Shown here piece by piece: positions 42,141 to 51,697 of a stretch of DNA of 64,000 nucleotides. Numbering within the stretch: position 1 is the first letter of the stretch; each line of letters opens with the position of its first letter. The DNA is taken from NCBI RefSeq assembly GCF_013393905.1, contig NZ_CP040272.1, forward strand, positions 4,150,001 to 4,214,000, given 5' to 3'. This DNA is from Nostoc sp. C052. Lineage in GTDB: Bacteria; Cyanobacteriota; Cyanobacteriia; Cyanobacteriales; Nostocaceae. Both the position numbers and the translations under genes were made by a program. The notes beneath the pieces were generated by a model, which worked only from the letters and a program-made list of their open reading frames with translations, was not told the DNA's origin and made no database searches.

Positions 42141-43865
42141 ATGAGCTTTTGTATCAATCCCGTTTGCCCCAAACCAAATCACCCGAATAATCATCAAAAC
42201 CGTTTTTGTCAAAGTTGTGGTTCCCATCTGGAATTGCTAGGGCGTTATCGGGTGAAATCTCTGTTGAGTGACAAAACAGGTTTTAGTAAAGTTTATGAGG
42301 CATACGAACAAGATATCCCCAAGATTCTCAAGATACTCCAAGAGGATTTATCAGGCGATGCCAAAGCAGTAGAACTATTTCAGCAAGAAGTAACCGTGTT
42401 GGGACAATTCAAACATCCCGGCATTCCCAAAGAAGATAGTTACTTCCAGTATCAAACCCGAAATGGTTTAGTACTGCATTGCATCGCAATGGAAAAAATC
42501 GATGGCTACAACTTAGAACAGTGGCTAAAGCAGCACCAAAATAGCCCCATATCCCAAGAACAAGCCATAGACTGGTTAAGACAGTTAATAGAAATTTTGA
42601 ATGTAGTACATAGCAAACACTATCTACATCGAGATATTAAGCCATCTAACATCATGATTAGATCCTCCTATGAGAAGAGTTGGGGAAATCTAGTACTGAT
42701 TGATTTTGGCACCGCCAGTGAAATTACTAAAACCTCCCAAGACCAACTTAACAAAGGCGACAAGATGACAGCACTAATGTCATCTGGCTACAGCGCCCCA
42801 GAACAAATGAATGGTCAAGCAGTACCGCAATCAGATTTCTTTGCTTTGGGACGCACCTTTGTATTTTTGCTGACGGGATACCATCCTTTAGAGATGTATG
42901 ATGTCCAGCACAATTTGTTGCACTGGCAAAATCATGCCATCCATATTTCACCTTTACTATTGAATTTAATTGATTGGCTAACTGCAACTGATATAGAAAA
43001 ACGCCCTGTTAATGCCCAGGAAATTTTGCTTTACCTAGAAGAAATTGAAACCCAGCTAATAAAAAATAATCCTACAAATATTAATATACGAGAATCGCCT
43101 GAAATTGAAAGTTCACCTGTACCGATTAATGACAACTTATTAATTCCAAATAAGCAGCCAGAAAAAGTGCCATTAATAGCATTTTTTGCGGCACTACTAT
43201 TAGTGTTAGGATTACTAAGTATAGTAGCTTTGGCGATGCGAAACTCAGATTTTTCTGAAGTCTCAAATTATAAACAATATCCCGAAAAAAAGGGTAACAT
43301 AGACTATTTTTCTTACAAGGAAGGTAGAGATAGTCAGGGGAGAATAGCTGAGTTTAATATAGCAGTTTTATCACCAGAATTTAAATGGCTTTTAGATAGT
43401 AACTTTCAAATAAAATATAATGATGAAATTATTAGTCTTGACCTTTTAAAATTGAATCTAGAGCAAGAAGGTATAGAGAAAATAATGGAAGCTCCTAATG
43501 AAATCATTTCTGTAGGCACAGCTTCTTGCAAAAGTGATACAGCAGTTCAAGAACGTGTAGCTTTAGAACGTTCCAAGCAAATACAACTTTTAGTGAAAAA
43601 AATATTTACTAATACACCAAATTTAAAAAAATATCGCTTATTGAATTTGGGTCAATTTCAGCGAAGTAATTGTCAAATAAATCAAGATTTAACTGCATAT
43701 CAGAGAAGTGTTGTAATCATCGGCGTCAAAAAAAAATCAGCAGGTGTGATTCTTGACGAGGCGCTAAGAAATAGGTTAGAGAAGAAGCCTTTTGCTGATT
43801 TTAAATTAGAAGATTATTCTTTGGGTTCGGCACAGAAGTTTAAGACAATACCGAGCAATTTATAA
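42141..43865 (+). CDS. Ser/Thr protein kinase with Cys4 N-terminus, TM helix and OmpA-like tail
   Basis: A 574-residue membrane kinase. Residues 1-30 contain four Cys (CINPVC and CQSCG), a zinc-ribbon-like module often placed before cyanobacterial kinases. The kinase domain (about 40-305) has VYEAYEQ, HRDIKPSNI with the catalytic Asp, and IDFGTAS in place of DFG-x-x; the Lys is in IPKILKIL. One membrane helix at about 350-375. The C-terminal region (about 410-535) contains TASCKSDTAVQERVALERSKQI and YQRSVVIIGV, like the OmpA-type end of sensor proteins, and may bind the cell wall. ATG 42141 is preferred over an upstream start inside the repeat. Substrate unknown. Confidence 0.9.
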   Translation: MSFCINPVCPKPNHPNNHQNRFCQSCGSHLELLGRYRVKSLLSDKTGFSKVYEAYEQDIPKILKILQEDLSGDAKAVELFQQEVTVLGQFKHPGIPKEDSYFQYQTRNGLVLHCIAMEKIDGYNLEQWLKQHQNSPISQEQAIDWLRQLIEILNVVHSKHYLHRDIKPSNIMIRSSYEKSWGNLVLIDFGTASEITKTSQDQLNKGDKMTALMSSGYSAPEQMNGQAVPQSDFFALGRTFVFLLTGYHPLEMYDVQHNLLHWQNHAIHISPLLLNLIDWLTATDIEKRPVNAQEILLYLEEIETQLIKNNPTNINIRESPEIESSPVPINDNLLIPNKQPEKVPLIAFFAALLLVLGLLSIVALAMRNSDFSEVSNYKQYPEKKGNIDYFSYKEGRDSQGRIAEFNIAVLSPEFKWLLDSNFQIKYNDEIISLDLLKLNLEQEGIEKIMEAPNEIISVGTASCKSDTAVQERVALERSKQIQLLVKKIFTNTPNLKKYRLLNLGQFQRSNCQINQDLTAYQRSVVIIGVKKKSAGVILDEALRNRLEKKPFADFKLEDYSLGSAQKFKTIPSNL

Positions 43866-43961
43866 AATCTATAGCAAAGTACAATCAGTATATAGGCATA
43901 GCCCATCGTGAACAATTACCACTTTAGCCATAAACTACAACTATAGTCATCTACATTCTCT

Positions 43962-44466
43962 ATGGCTAAAGCAGCAGATATTAGCACCAAGCGATTAATC
44001 AGCCTCGCACCCGAAAATTGGGTAAAATGGGTAACACAGATTCCCGATATTGTATCTGGTGAAATTCTCAACTCTGAATTCAGAAGAATTGACTGTGCAA
44101 CGGGCATTGCAAATTCTCCGCGCCGATGAGCAATTGAGCCAGTTAGAAACCGTTATGGCTTTTTTTGCTACCTTCGTATTAGACAGCGCTTTAGTTCAGC
44201 AAATCATGAGGTGGGATATGGCAATATTACGCGAATCTCCCTGGTATCAACAAATTTTGAGAGAAGGGGAAGAACGAGGACGGCAAGAAGGACGGCAAGA
44301 AGAGATAGTGTCAGGTATTGAACTCGCTTTAGAGATAAAGTTCGGGACTGAAGGATTGCAAGTGATGCCAGAAATATCTCAAATTTCCGATTTAGATAGA
44401 TTAAGAGCAATTCAGCAGGGAATTAAGAGCGTGAATACTCTAGATGAATTACGTCAATTCATTTGA
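43962..44466 (+). pseudogene. Rpn/PD-(D/E)XK nuclease-type (putative transposase) pseudogene
   Basis: The frame from ATG 43962 gives MAKAADISTKRLISLAPENW and VKWVTQIPDIVSGEILNSEF, the usual first 40 residues of a Nostoc family with a PD-(D/E)XK fold. It runs into an unrelated frame and stops at 44129. The C-terminal part resumes in another frame (from about 44080 to 44466): EELTVQRALQILRADEQLSQ, ESPWYQQILREGEERGRQEG and a helical tail. The middle (100-150 residues with the active site) is missing. So an internal deletion at about 44073-44085 has removed the core and shifted the frame. The last 120 residues could still be translated. Confidence 0.8.
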
Positions 44467-44583
44467 AGAAGAATTTAGGAGTCAGAATCAACTGGTGGGG
44501 TATCTTGAACCCATTTATTCATTCGCCAGTCGTACAAAATTAATTCTGACTCCTGACTCCTGAATCCTATTTCGATAAATTGT
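44467..44583. repeat. Dispersed palindromic repeat
   Basis: Between the pseudogene and the ABC permease: AGGAGTCAGAATC at the left and complementary TTCTGACTCCTGA at the right enclose a unit containing CTTGAACCCATTTATTC. Probably a dispersed repeat and bidirectional terminator for the convergent genes. Confidence 0.5.
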
Positions 44584-45372
44584 TCATGCTCCCATCCCAG
44601 AATACCGCTTCAAACCCATACGCCAAAGCCAGCGATTCGCACCCAAAAATACTAATATCCAACCCACCATTGACCAAAATCCCCGCCCTATATCCACAGG
44701 TAGCCCTATCAAAAGACTCGCAGGAAAATCAATTAAATAGGGAAAAGGCGTAAACATAACTATTTTTCGCACTGCTTCTGGAAAGACCTCCAAAGGTGCT
44801 ATCAAACCAGATAAAAATAGATAAAATAACAACCAGAAATTTTCTAAAGCGCTAGCCCGTTCTGTCCAAAAGGCGAACATAGCAAAGGTGTACTGAATCA
44901 AAAATCGCAAAGCAAAAGCTAGCACTACTGCCAATATAAAGAGCAAAAATCTATCTAAACTTGGTATCCAAAAAGCTTGGGGATAGAGAATAAAAAATAA
45001 TCCCACTAATAAAAAAGCAAAGGTTAAACGAGCAAATCTTTCAGAAATATGCCCTGCAACGTGATGCCATACTGGGTCGAGCGGTTGTAGTAACTTGGGC
45101 GAAAGCTTGCCTTCTACAACCTCTTTTTCAAAGTCCCAAATTACCCAAACAATGGTTAGTTGTCTGACAATAAAAACTGTAATGAAGTAACGAGCAAAAT
45201 CCACAGGTGATAGCCCAAACTGTCCTCCTTGTGCTGCCTGTATCCAGACACCCATAAGGATAATTGGTAAAGACCCAGCTAAAACCCATAAGATTAGTTC
45301 TGCCCGATACTCAACCATATAGGCGTAGTATACTAACAGCAAAGTTAGGGCTTTTCTGATTATCTGTTTCAT
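44584..45372 (-). CDS. ABC-2 family exporter permease
   Basis: A 262-residue permease with six hydrophobic helices: (about 24-44, 60-75, 117-137, 142-165, 180-200 and 230-250). The conserved loop FEKEVVEGKLSPKLLQPLDPVWH is typical for the ABC-2 (DUF990-like) permeases of cyanobacteria. Together with the ATPase at 45450 it would form a drug, polysaccharide or lipid exporter. Such systems often have two permeases; only one is in this window. It lies 77 bp after the ATPase, with a perfect palindrome in between that may lower its expression. Confidence 0.87.
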   Translation of the reverse strand: MKQIIRKALTLLLVYYAYMVEYRAELILWVLAGSLPIILMGVWIQAAQGGQFGLSPVDFARYFITVFIVRQLTIVWVIWDFEKEVVEGKLSPKLLQPLDPVWHHVAGHISERFARLTFAFLLVGLFFILYPQAFWIPSLDRFLLFILAVVLAFALRFLIQYTFAMFAFWTERASALENFWLLFYLFLSGLIAPLEVFPEAVRKIVMFTPFPYLIDFPASLLIGLPVDIGRGFWSMVGWILVFLGANRWLWRMGLKRYSGMGA

Positions 45373-45429
45373 TTATTCACTTCCCACTACAAAAATTACC
45401 CAGAATTCTCCACTCTTATAAAGATATAA

Positions 45430-45449
45430 AGACGCGATTAATCGCGTCT
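45430..45449 (-). promoter_or_regulatory. Perfect 20-bp palindrome between ABC genes
   Basis: AGACGCGATTAATCGCGTCT, fully self-complementary, directly after the ATPase stop and 57 bp before the permease start. It could act as attenuator or RNA-stability element for differential expression. The same palindrome core occurs as a dispersed motif at 10150, 28038 and 59862. Confidence 0.5.
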
Positions 45450-46433
45450 CTACTCCACAACACCTGCCTGAAAAACTCGTCCAATTACTTCTTCTACAGG
45501 CGGTTCGGTGACAGTTAAATCAATTACCTCCAAATCCGCTAAAATCTGAGATACTGTGCGGGTGAGTGCCTCTCGCGATACCATAAAACGCACTGCTCGC
45601 CCTTCTAAAAGTTTCACATCACCATAAGTCATAAGTTTTTCTATTGGTAGAGGTTGGGCTAACTCTATATAGACTTCTCGGTAAGGAGCAAAACGTTCCA
45701 GCAGTCCATCTAAGCTACCGTCGTACATCAGCCTTCCTTGGTGAATCAATAGCACCCGTTGACACAAAGCTGTGATGTCAGCCATGTAGTGACTTGTTAA
45801 TAGCACTGTCGCCTGATAACGCTGATTGTATTCGCGCAAGAACTCGCGTACTGCTGCCTGAGCATTTACATCTAATCCTAGCGTCGGTTCATCTAGGAAT
45901 AATACGTGGGGATGATGCAACAGTGCTGCCAACAATTCTGCCTTCATCCGCTCACCTAAAGACAGCTTCCGTACTGGTTGGGTAAGTTTGCCTTCTAAGG
46001 AAAGCATCTCTGTTAATTCTCCCACCCGCCGCTGGAATTCTTTATCAGAGATGTTGTATACAGCGGCATTAATTTTAAAAGAATCGAGTGCTGGTAAGTC
46101 CCAAATTAGCTGCTGTTTTTGCCCCATTACCAAGGTAATTTTTTGCAAAAATGCTTCTTTACGCTGAAACGGAATTTGTCCAGCGACTCTGACTGTACCG
46201 CCAGAGGGATGAATCAGCCCTGTAAGCATTTTTAGTGTGGTGGTTTTACCGGCACCATTTGGGCCTAAAAATCCCACTATTTCACCAGGGGCAATTTCAA
46301 AAGAAACATCCTGAACTGCTTTGATTGAGCGGTAGGTACGGCGAAACAAGTGTGTAATCGTACCTTTAATTCCGGGATTTTTAACTGCTACTGGATAAGA
46401 TTTACTCAGATTTTCTGCAATGATGATTGACAT
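45450..46433 (-). CDS. ABC-2 type transporter ATP-binding protein
   Basis: A 327-residue ATPase: Walker A GPNGAGKTT (about 55), Q loop GQKQQLIWDLPA, signature LSLGERMKAELLAAL, Walker B VLFLDEPTLGLD, and switch His in LLTSHYMAD. Signature Gly/Ser and dimer residues are intact. The C-terminal extension (about 240-327) is the usual regulatory tail for ABC-2 exporters with VTEPPVEEVIGRVF. It powers the permease encoded downstream (44584-45372). Start ATG 46433. The two-gene operon has no other partner visible. Confidence 0.93.
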   Translation of the reverse strand: MSIIIAENLSKSYPVAVKNPGIKGTITHLFRRTYRSIKAVQDVSFEIAPGEIVGFLGPNGAGKTTTLKMLTGLIHPSGGTVRVAGQIPFQRKEAFLQKITLVMGQKQQLIWDLPALDSFKINAAVYNISDKEFQRRVGELTEMLSLEGKLTQPVRKLSLGERMKAELLAALLHHPHVLFLDEPTLGLDVNAQAAVREFLREYNQRYQATVLLTSHYMADITALCQRVLLIHQGRLMYDGSLDGLLERFAPYREVYIELAQPLPIEKLMTYGDVKLLEGRAVRFMVSREALTRTVSQILADLEVIDLTVTEPPVEEVIGRVFQAGVVE

Positions 46434-46797
46434 ATTTTTGATATTAGAATCGCAGATGTAAGACTAATTAGCTATGAGGATACAATTTAATTAAGCATAT
46501 ACTGGGCGGGCAAGATGCCCACCCCACAAGATTTAATGTTTAATTTGATTATGCAAATTAGATTTTTTTAGCTTATGAAACGAACCACAAATTACGCCAA
46601 TATTAAGTGCAAGCTTGGGGAATTAGTACAAATAAGTGGTCAAGAATAAATCAAACAATGTTACGTAATACAGTATTAATTAAATGAGTTTGTAGTAAAC
46701 GGCTCTAAACCTATTTTAAGAGCTAGGACAGCTTACTACAGACCTTTAATTATTTTTAGATTTTAGATTTTTCTTCAATCCAAAATTTAAAATGGTT
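46434..46797. other. Non-coding gap with GC-rich hairpin
   Basis: A 364-bp gap. At about 46503-46532, GGGCGGGCAAGATGCCCACCCC can fold. The sequence after it resembles the right arm of element D (GCCCACCCCACAAGA). The rest is AT-rich with no coding frame. Confidence 0.4.
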
Positions 46798-48444
46798 TTA
46801 CCGTAAACGTCCCGATCGCAGTGTACTGATAATTAACCACAAACCCAACAAACTAGCGACTGCAAACAGGATGGTGCTTAAAAAAGATAGCTGGGTTGTC
46901 TGCGCTCTGGTGGAAATAATTGCCGCACCCATAATCAGCGAACCCACTAATATACTAAAAGATAGGCGGTTAGCGGCATCGTCCATAGTGCGCCGCACGC
47001 CATCTAAACCCCGTAGTGATAGATTCCACTGTAAGGTTTCTGAGGTAACACGGTCTAATAACAGTTCAATTTGGCGAGGAGATTGGAGAGACAGACTTTT
47101 CAGATCCAAGGCTGTCCGTAGGAGCGATCGCACTGGATTATCCCCTATTAACTGGCGACGAAACAAGTCTGTAATTAATGGTTTGATTTCATCAATCAAA
47201 TTAATCTCTGGGTTGAATGTCCGCGCCACTCCCTCTAGGTTGGCTATGGTTTTGGCATACAAACCCATGTTGCTCGGTAGGCGAATTTTATTATTACGGG
47301 CGACTTGCAAAATTTCATAAATTATCTGACTGAAATTCATTTCAGTCAAGCTGACATTGTAATACTTTCGTAACATCCGATCATAATCATTTTCCAGCCG
47401 CGACAAAATAACTGGTTGAGCCGAATCTGCTAGCTGCAAAGTTAACTGAGCGCACCTCTGAGCATCTAAATCAACGATCGCTAACAACATCTCTGTTAAT
47501 ATCTGCTGTGTGCGGGGATCAAGTCTTCCCACCATGCCACAGTCTAAAAGAGCGACACGGCCATCTTTGAGATAAAACAAGTTTCCCGGATGGGGATCGG
47601 CATGAAAAAAGCCATCAATATATAGTTGTTGGAAAAATACCCGAAATAACAAAGTAGTTATTTCTTTACGCTGTACAGTCGGGTCTTTACCATTGGTATC
47701 ACTATCTAAATCCGCCGACAGGAATGGCACTCCATCTAGCCATTCCATCACCAGTAATTTTTCTGTGGTCAATTCCCAGTTAATTTCTGCAACTACTATT
47801 TGTGTGGGATCAAACCAACGACTTTTAGATAAGTTGCGTCGCAGTTGGTCTGTAAAACCCGCTTCCCGTGTAAAATCTAACTCAGCTTCTAGAGCTTTGG
47901 TAAATTCTTCGGCGATGGATTTGATTTCGTAGGTTTGCCCAAACTCAGTCCGCGCCACTAAATCGGCAATACCTTGAATTAAAGCAATATCTTGGACAAC
48001 AGTAATATCAATTCCTGGACGCTGGACTTTCAGAGCTACTTCTCGACCGTCTGCTAGTGTAGCGCGATGGGTCTGGGCAATTGATCCGGCTGCTACGGGG
48101 ATCGGGTTAACTGTGCTGAAAGTTTCTGCTAATGGACGTTTTAATTCTTTGCGGAGGATTATTTCGATTTCTGACCAAGGAACTGGTGGTACTTCATCTT
48201 GAAGAGTTGATAGTTCCTCAATATAGGCGGCGCTCAGTAAATCTGGACGGGTAGAGAGTAGCTGTCCAAGTTTGACGTAAACTGGCCCCAAGTCTACCAG
48301 AATATTTTTTAAAACCGCAGGTGTCGGTAGCTGCGGTTCATCAGCTTTACCACCAGTAAGTAACCTTCGCATATAGTCCCAGCCATTGCGAAGGAAAACT
48401 TCCAGGATTTCTCGTTGACGGGGAACAGTTTGGGTGAGGAACAT
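46798..48444 (-). CDS. AarF/ABC1/UbiB-type atypical kinase
   Basis: A 548-residue membrane protein. The family N-terminal KxGQ motif is YVKLGQLLSTRPDLL (about 53-67), with the Ala-rich loop AAGSIAQTHRATLADG (about 117). The catalytic part is HADPHPGNLFY and the metal site LLDCGMVGRL, where Cys precedes Gly instead of the usual Phe. Two membrane helices are at the C-terminus (about 495-545). UbiB relatives assist isoprenoid quinone synthesis; in plants and cyanobacteria ABC1 kinases regulate plastoquinone and tocopherol. A YidD gene lies 9 bp upstream on the same strand, so they are cotranscribed. Confidence 0.92.
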   Translation of the reverse strand: MFLTQTVPRQREILEVFLRNGWDYMRRLLTGGKADEPQLPTPAVLKNILVDLGPVYVKLGQLLSTRPDLLSAAYIEELSTLQDEVPPVPWSEIEIILRKELKRPLAETFSTVNPIPVAAGSIAQTHRATLADGREVALKVQRPGIDITVVQDIALIQGIADLVARTEFGQTYEIKSIAEEFTKALEAELDFTREAGFTDQLRRNLSKSRWFDPTQIVVAEINWELTTEKLLVMEWLDGVPFLSADLDSDTNGKDPTVQRKEITTLLFRVFFQQLYIDGFFHADPHPGNLFYLKDGRVALLDCGMVGRLDPRTQQILTEMLLAIVDLDAQRCAQLTLQLADSAQPVILSRLENDYDRMLRKYYNVSLTEMNFSQIIYEILQVARNNKIRLPSNMGLYAKTIANLEGVARTFNPEINLIDEIKPLITDLFRRQLIGDNPVRSLLRTALDLKSLSLQSPRQIELLLDRVTSETLQWNLSLRGLDGVRRTMDDAANRLSFSILVGSLIMGAAIISTRAQTTQLSFLSTILFAVASLLGLWLIISTLRSGRLR

Positions 48445-48453
48445 TTTTGTAAG

Positions 48454-48750
48454 TTAAAAAGGTAAGCAGCAGGGGATAACAATACAACGGAAATCGGCTC
48501 TAGCTTTGGTGCTTGTTAAAGTCTTGCTAGCTGCGGCACAGTCTTGAAATCTTTTTATGGATGATTGTACGGCTTCTTGGAGCTTCTGTTCACTCAGCAT
48601 CCTTTTGACGTAATTAGAGCAGGAATCCCCGCCGTGTAATAAGCGATGGGAACAAGAAAATCCTTTGGAGGGAGAAATATATTTTTGATACGCAGTAATA
48701 GAATCGATGGCCATTGTCTTGGCGAGAGGCTCAAAGCTAATAATGTCCAT
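48454..48750 (-). CDS. yidD: YidD, membrane protein insertion factor
   Basis: A 98-residue protein with the YidD signature: AIDSITAYQKYISPSKGFSC, CSHRLLHGGDSCSNYVKRM and a Cys-rich tail (FRCIVIPCCLPF). YidD helps the YidC insertase. The usual sequence (RxPxCRFxPSCSxY) is changed here to KGFSCSHRLLHGGDSCSNY, the form found in Nostoc paralogues with a small insertion between the Cys. The first 12 residues may be an extension; another ATG is at 48714. It precedes the UbiB-type kinase by 9 bp. Confidence 0.85.
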   Translation of the reverse strand: MDIISFEPLAKTMAIDSITAYQKYISPSKGFSCSHRLLHGGDSCSNYVKRMLSEQKLQEAVQSSIKRFQDCAAASKTLTSTKARADFRCIVIPCCLPF

Positions 48751-48828
48751 AACTGTCAGATTGAATAACAGACAGTCAAGTTATAATAGGAAAATAGACT
48801 TTTTCGCCTCTGCCAGGGGTTCTAACTT

Positions 48829-49893
48829 TTATAGCAGGTCGGTAAATCGGGAATCGCTTTGGAGAATTTTAAGGATCTGCTTGATTTCCTGGGTACGTTC
48901 TTTTTTTACAACGAGGGTGACATTGCGATCGCGCACAATCACCACGTCCTCTAAACCAATAGTAACAACTACATCCTCTGGATTTGAGGCATAAATAATC
49001 GCCCCCTGGGTATCCAGCCCTATGTGGGTAGCGAGTTCCACATTGGGAGTGTCCTCTGTCTTCAGTAAGCGTTCGATCGCATTCCAATCTCCTAAATCAT
49101 CCCAACCAAAATCAACTGGCAAAACGTATGCTAGAGTTGTCTTTTCCATTAACGCATAGTCTATACTCTTCTTAGGCAACTGGGGATAGATATCAGGGCC
49201 ATGTTGTTCTAAAGGTTCGATAATTTCTGGAGCATGGGTATGTAGTTCTTTGAGAACAACCCCTGACCGAAAAACGAACATTCCACTATTCCAGCTAAAA
49301 CGTTCCGTAGATAAAAAAGTTTCTGCCGTTTCCCGGTCGGGCTTTTCAGTAAAGCGGTTCACGTGATAAGCTGGCAACTCATTAAAGCTACCTATTTTTT
49401 CACCTTGCTCAATGTAGCCGTAACCGGTTGATGGAAAAGTAGGCTTGATCCCCAGTGTAACGATCGCTGCTGTGCTTGCTGCCAGTTGCGTAGCCGCGCT
49501 TAATGTGTGTGCAAACGCCTTTTGGTCAGCAATCCAGTGGTCAGCAGGGAAAAAGCCAATCACAGCGTCTTCTCCATAGCGCTGTTTGATTTCTAAACTT
49601 GTCCAAGCAACGGCTGCGGCAGTGTCTCTTCCTTCGGACTCGATCAATAAGTTTTCAACTGGTAGATCAGGTAATTGTTGTCTTACCCCTTCAGCTATCT
49701 GACTAGAAGTTATGACCCACAAGGTATCCCAACTTCCTCCGAGTGCTAACAAGCGATCGGCGGTTGCTTGTAATAAGCTTCTAGAGCTACCATCAAGACT
49801 TAAAAATTGCTTGGGTCGTTCTTTGCGACTCAGGGGCCAAAAACGTTCACCTTTACCACCAGCAAGGATCACGGGGAACAATAAAGTATTCAT
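48829..49893 (-). CDS. manC: Mannose-1-phosphate guanylyltransferase
   Basis: A 354-residue nucleotidyltransferase. The signature is at the N-terminus: VILAGGKGERFWPLSRKERPKQ (GTP-binding loop and catalytic Lys). Then AVIGFFPADHWI, STGYGYIEQG, FTEKPDRETAE and SIDYALMEKT, with GWDDLGDW for the metal-binding Asp. It makes GDP-mannose from mannose-1-P and GTP for glycans and exopolysaccharide. The C-terminal isomerase domain of bifunctional enzymes is absent, which is normal for the short class. ATG 49893 is chosen; a GTG 12 bases upstream is also possible. It is divergent from the LCP gene at 50009, sharing a 115-bp promoter region. Confidence 0.92.
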   Translation of the reverse strand: MNTLLFPVILAGGKGERFWPLSRKERPKQFLSLDGSSRSLLQATADRLLALGGSWDTLWVITSSQIAEGVRQQLPDLPVENLLIESEGRDTAAAVAWTSLEIKQRYGEDAVIGFFPADHWIADQKAFAHTLSAATQLAASTAAIVTLGIKPTFPSTGYGYIEQGEKIGSFNELPAYHVNRFTEKPDRETAETFLSTERFSWNSGMFVFRSGVVLKELHTHAPEIIEPLEQHGPDIYPQLPKKSIDYALMEKTTLAYVLPVDFGWDDLGDWNAIERLLKTEDTPNVELATHIGLDTQGAIIYASNPEDVVVTIGLEDVVIVRDRNVTLVVKKERTQEIKQILKILQSDSRFTDLL

Positions 49894-50008
49894 GTTGTCA
49901 TACACGCCTACCGAAGAACATTACAAGTTTACAGTGAGCTTTTCCACTGGCAATATTTGTAGCTTGGATTAACATACTTTTAGGGAGTGGTTGAGTGGGG
50001 AGATAATT

Positions 50009-51529
50009 GTGATAAAACAAGTCGAATGGTCGGAAAATTCGGTTACATCTCAACAAGTAGTAGAGTTTGAAAGTGAAGTGCGATCGTCGCAACTTCAACG
50101 GACGGAAAGTCAACTAGCGCCTGCACCAATACCCGACTTAGAGGAGGAGGATGTAGAACTAAACCAGCCGGCTAATCCGAACCGTAGTGTCGTCGAATCA
50201 GTGGGTGCGATTCCCAATCAGCTTTCTGAGAGACTGGGCTTAACCATACCTCGATGGCTGTTGTTGATTACGACGGTTGTCATTGGCATCATCTTATCTG
50301 GATTGCTGGTGTCAACGTTAGCGCTGTGGACTCCTTTATGGAGCAATCTCGATCGAACAGATGAAGATTTAGGAACTGCTGGTAAAGACGAGCAAAAAAT
50401 TCCTCTACCAGGGGAGTTATGGAGCAAACTCTCCCAGTATCAGCTTTCGCGACCCATGAATATTTTAATTATGGGGATTGAACCACTCAGCGGTACCGTT
50501 GATGGTTCACCAGAAAGCTTTGCCGGGAAAAGCGATTCCATGCTGTTGGTAAGGCTTAACCCTAGTGAAAAATCTGCAAGAGTGCTTTCCATTCCCAAAG
50601 ATACAATGATCGCCATCCCCGAAAAGGGAGAAAAGGGATTAACTAAGGTATCTGATGCCAATGCCAAAGGCGGCCCAGTCTTGGCAGCACGGGTAGTTAG
50701 CCGTACCTTAAATAACGCCCCAATCGATCGCTATATCCGTATTTCTACTAGCGGATTACGGCAGTTAGTCGATCAGTTAGGCGGAGTAGAGGTTTTTGTT
50801 CCGAAATCAATGGAATATAAAGACTCTAGCAGTCGGCTGTCGATTAATTTAGTCAGTGGTTGGCAAACCCTCAACGGCGAACAAGCAGAACAGTTTGTCC
50901 GATTCCGCGAACCAGGTTTGGGAGATTTGCCAAGAGTGCAGCGTCAGCAAGCACTAACAGCAGCTCTGCTGCAACGCCTCAAGAGTCCTACCATCTTGCC
51001 CAGGTTGCCTCAATTAACTCGCTTAATGCGAAAATACTTTGATACCAACCTGAAGATGGAAGAAATGATGGCGTTGGTAAATTTCGGACTCAACTTAGAT
51101 CCAGATAATTTCCAAATGACCGTGTTGCCTGGTACATTTAGCCGTTTTAGCCAAGATCCTAATAGCTATTGGCTAAATATGACTGGACAACAGAGCCTAC
51201 TGAATGATTATGTTGGGGTAAATGTACCTGGTCTGAAACCAGATATGCGTCAGGTTCCTAACCTCAAAATTGCTATTCAAAATGCTTCCAATCAACCTCA
51301 GCTAACTGAAAAAGTTATTGCTTATCTCAAACAGAAAGGCTTTACTAATATTTACAAAGTTCCTGATTGGCCAGATACCCAGCGCCAAACTCAGATTGTT
51401 GTCCAAAAAGGCGATCGACGAGTTGGAGTTGATTTGAAAAAAGTCTTAGGCTTGGGTCAAATAGAAGTGTCAGCAATTGGTGATTTAGAATCTGATCTGA
51501 CAATCCGCATTGGTAAAGATTGGAAATAG
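50009..51529 (+). CDS. LytR-CpsA-Psr (LCP) family cell-wall glycopolymer ligase
   Basis: A 506-residue membrane protein. A cytoplasmic N-terminus of 75 residues is followed by one membrane helix (about 82-105, LLLITTVVIGIILSGLLVST). The LCP domain (about 140-345) has MNILIMGIE, GKSDSMLLVRLNPSEKSARVLS, PKDTMIAIP, LVDQLGGVEVFVP and FVRFREPGLGDLPRVQRQQ, with conserved Arg and Asp. A LytR_C domain follows (about 415-500, LKIAIQNASNQPQLTEKV). LCP proteins transfer lipid-linked glycans to peptidoglycan. The GTG start at 50009 is preferred because GGGGAG stands 6 bases upstream; the frame also opens at TTG 49991. The divergent neighbour ManC makes a sugar nucleotide for such glycans. Confidence 0.92.
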   Translation: MIKQVEWSENSVTSQQVVEFESEVRSSQLQRTESQLAPAPIPDLEEEDVELNQPANPNRSVVESVGAIPNQLSERLGLTIPRWLLLITTVVIGIILSGLLVSTLALWTPLWSNLDRTDEDLGTAGKDEQKIPLPGELWSKLSQYQLSRPMNILIMGIEPLSGTVDGSPESFAGKSDSMLLVRLNPSEKSARVLSIPKDTMIAIPEKGEKGLTKVSDANAKGGPVLAARVVSRTLNNAPIDRYIRISTSGLRQLVDQLGGVEVFVPKSMEYKDSSSRLSINLVSGWQTLNGEQAEQFVRFREPGLGDLPRVQRQQALTAALLQRLKSPTILPRLPQLTRLMRKYFDTNLKMEEMMALVNFGLNLDPDNFQMTVLPGTFSRFSQDPNSYWLNMTGQQSLLNDYVGVNVPGLKPDMRQVPNLKIAIQNASNQPQLTEKVIAYLKQKGFTNIYKVPDWPDTQRQTQIVVQKGDRRVGVDLKKVLGLGQIEVSAIGDLESDLTIRIGKDWK

Positions 51530-51533
51530 GTAG

Positions 51534-51605
51534 GAGTCATTGGTCATTGGTCATTGGTCATTGGTAATTTGTCATTAGTCATTAGTCATTGGTCATTGGT
51601 TAAAT
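51534..51605. repeat. Heptanucleotide tandem repeats (TCATTGG type)
   Basis: About nine 7-bp units of TCATTGG/TCATTAG/TCATTTG between the LCP and pentapeptide genes. Typical short tandem repeat of filamentous cyanobacteria. Confidence 0.85.
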
Positions 51606-51697
51606 GACAAAGCGCAAAGTCTGAGCGGAGGAAACCTCCGCTCATAACTTTTTAAGAGAGGACTAATGAAAAAGGACTGCTGAAAAATAATAAAGTT

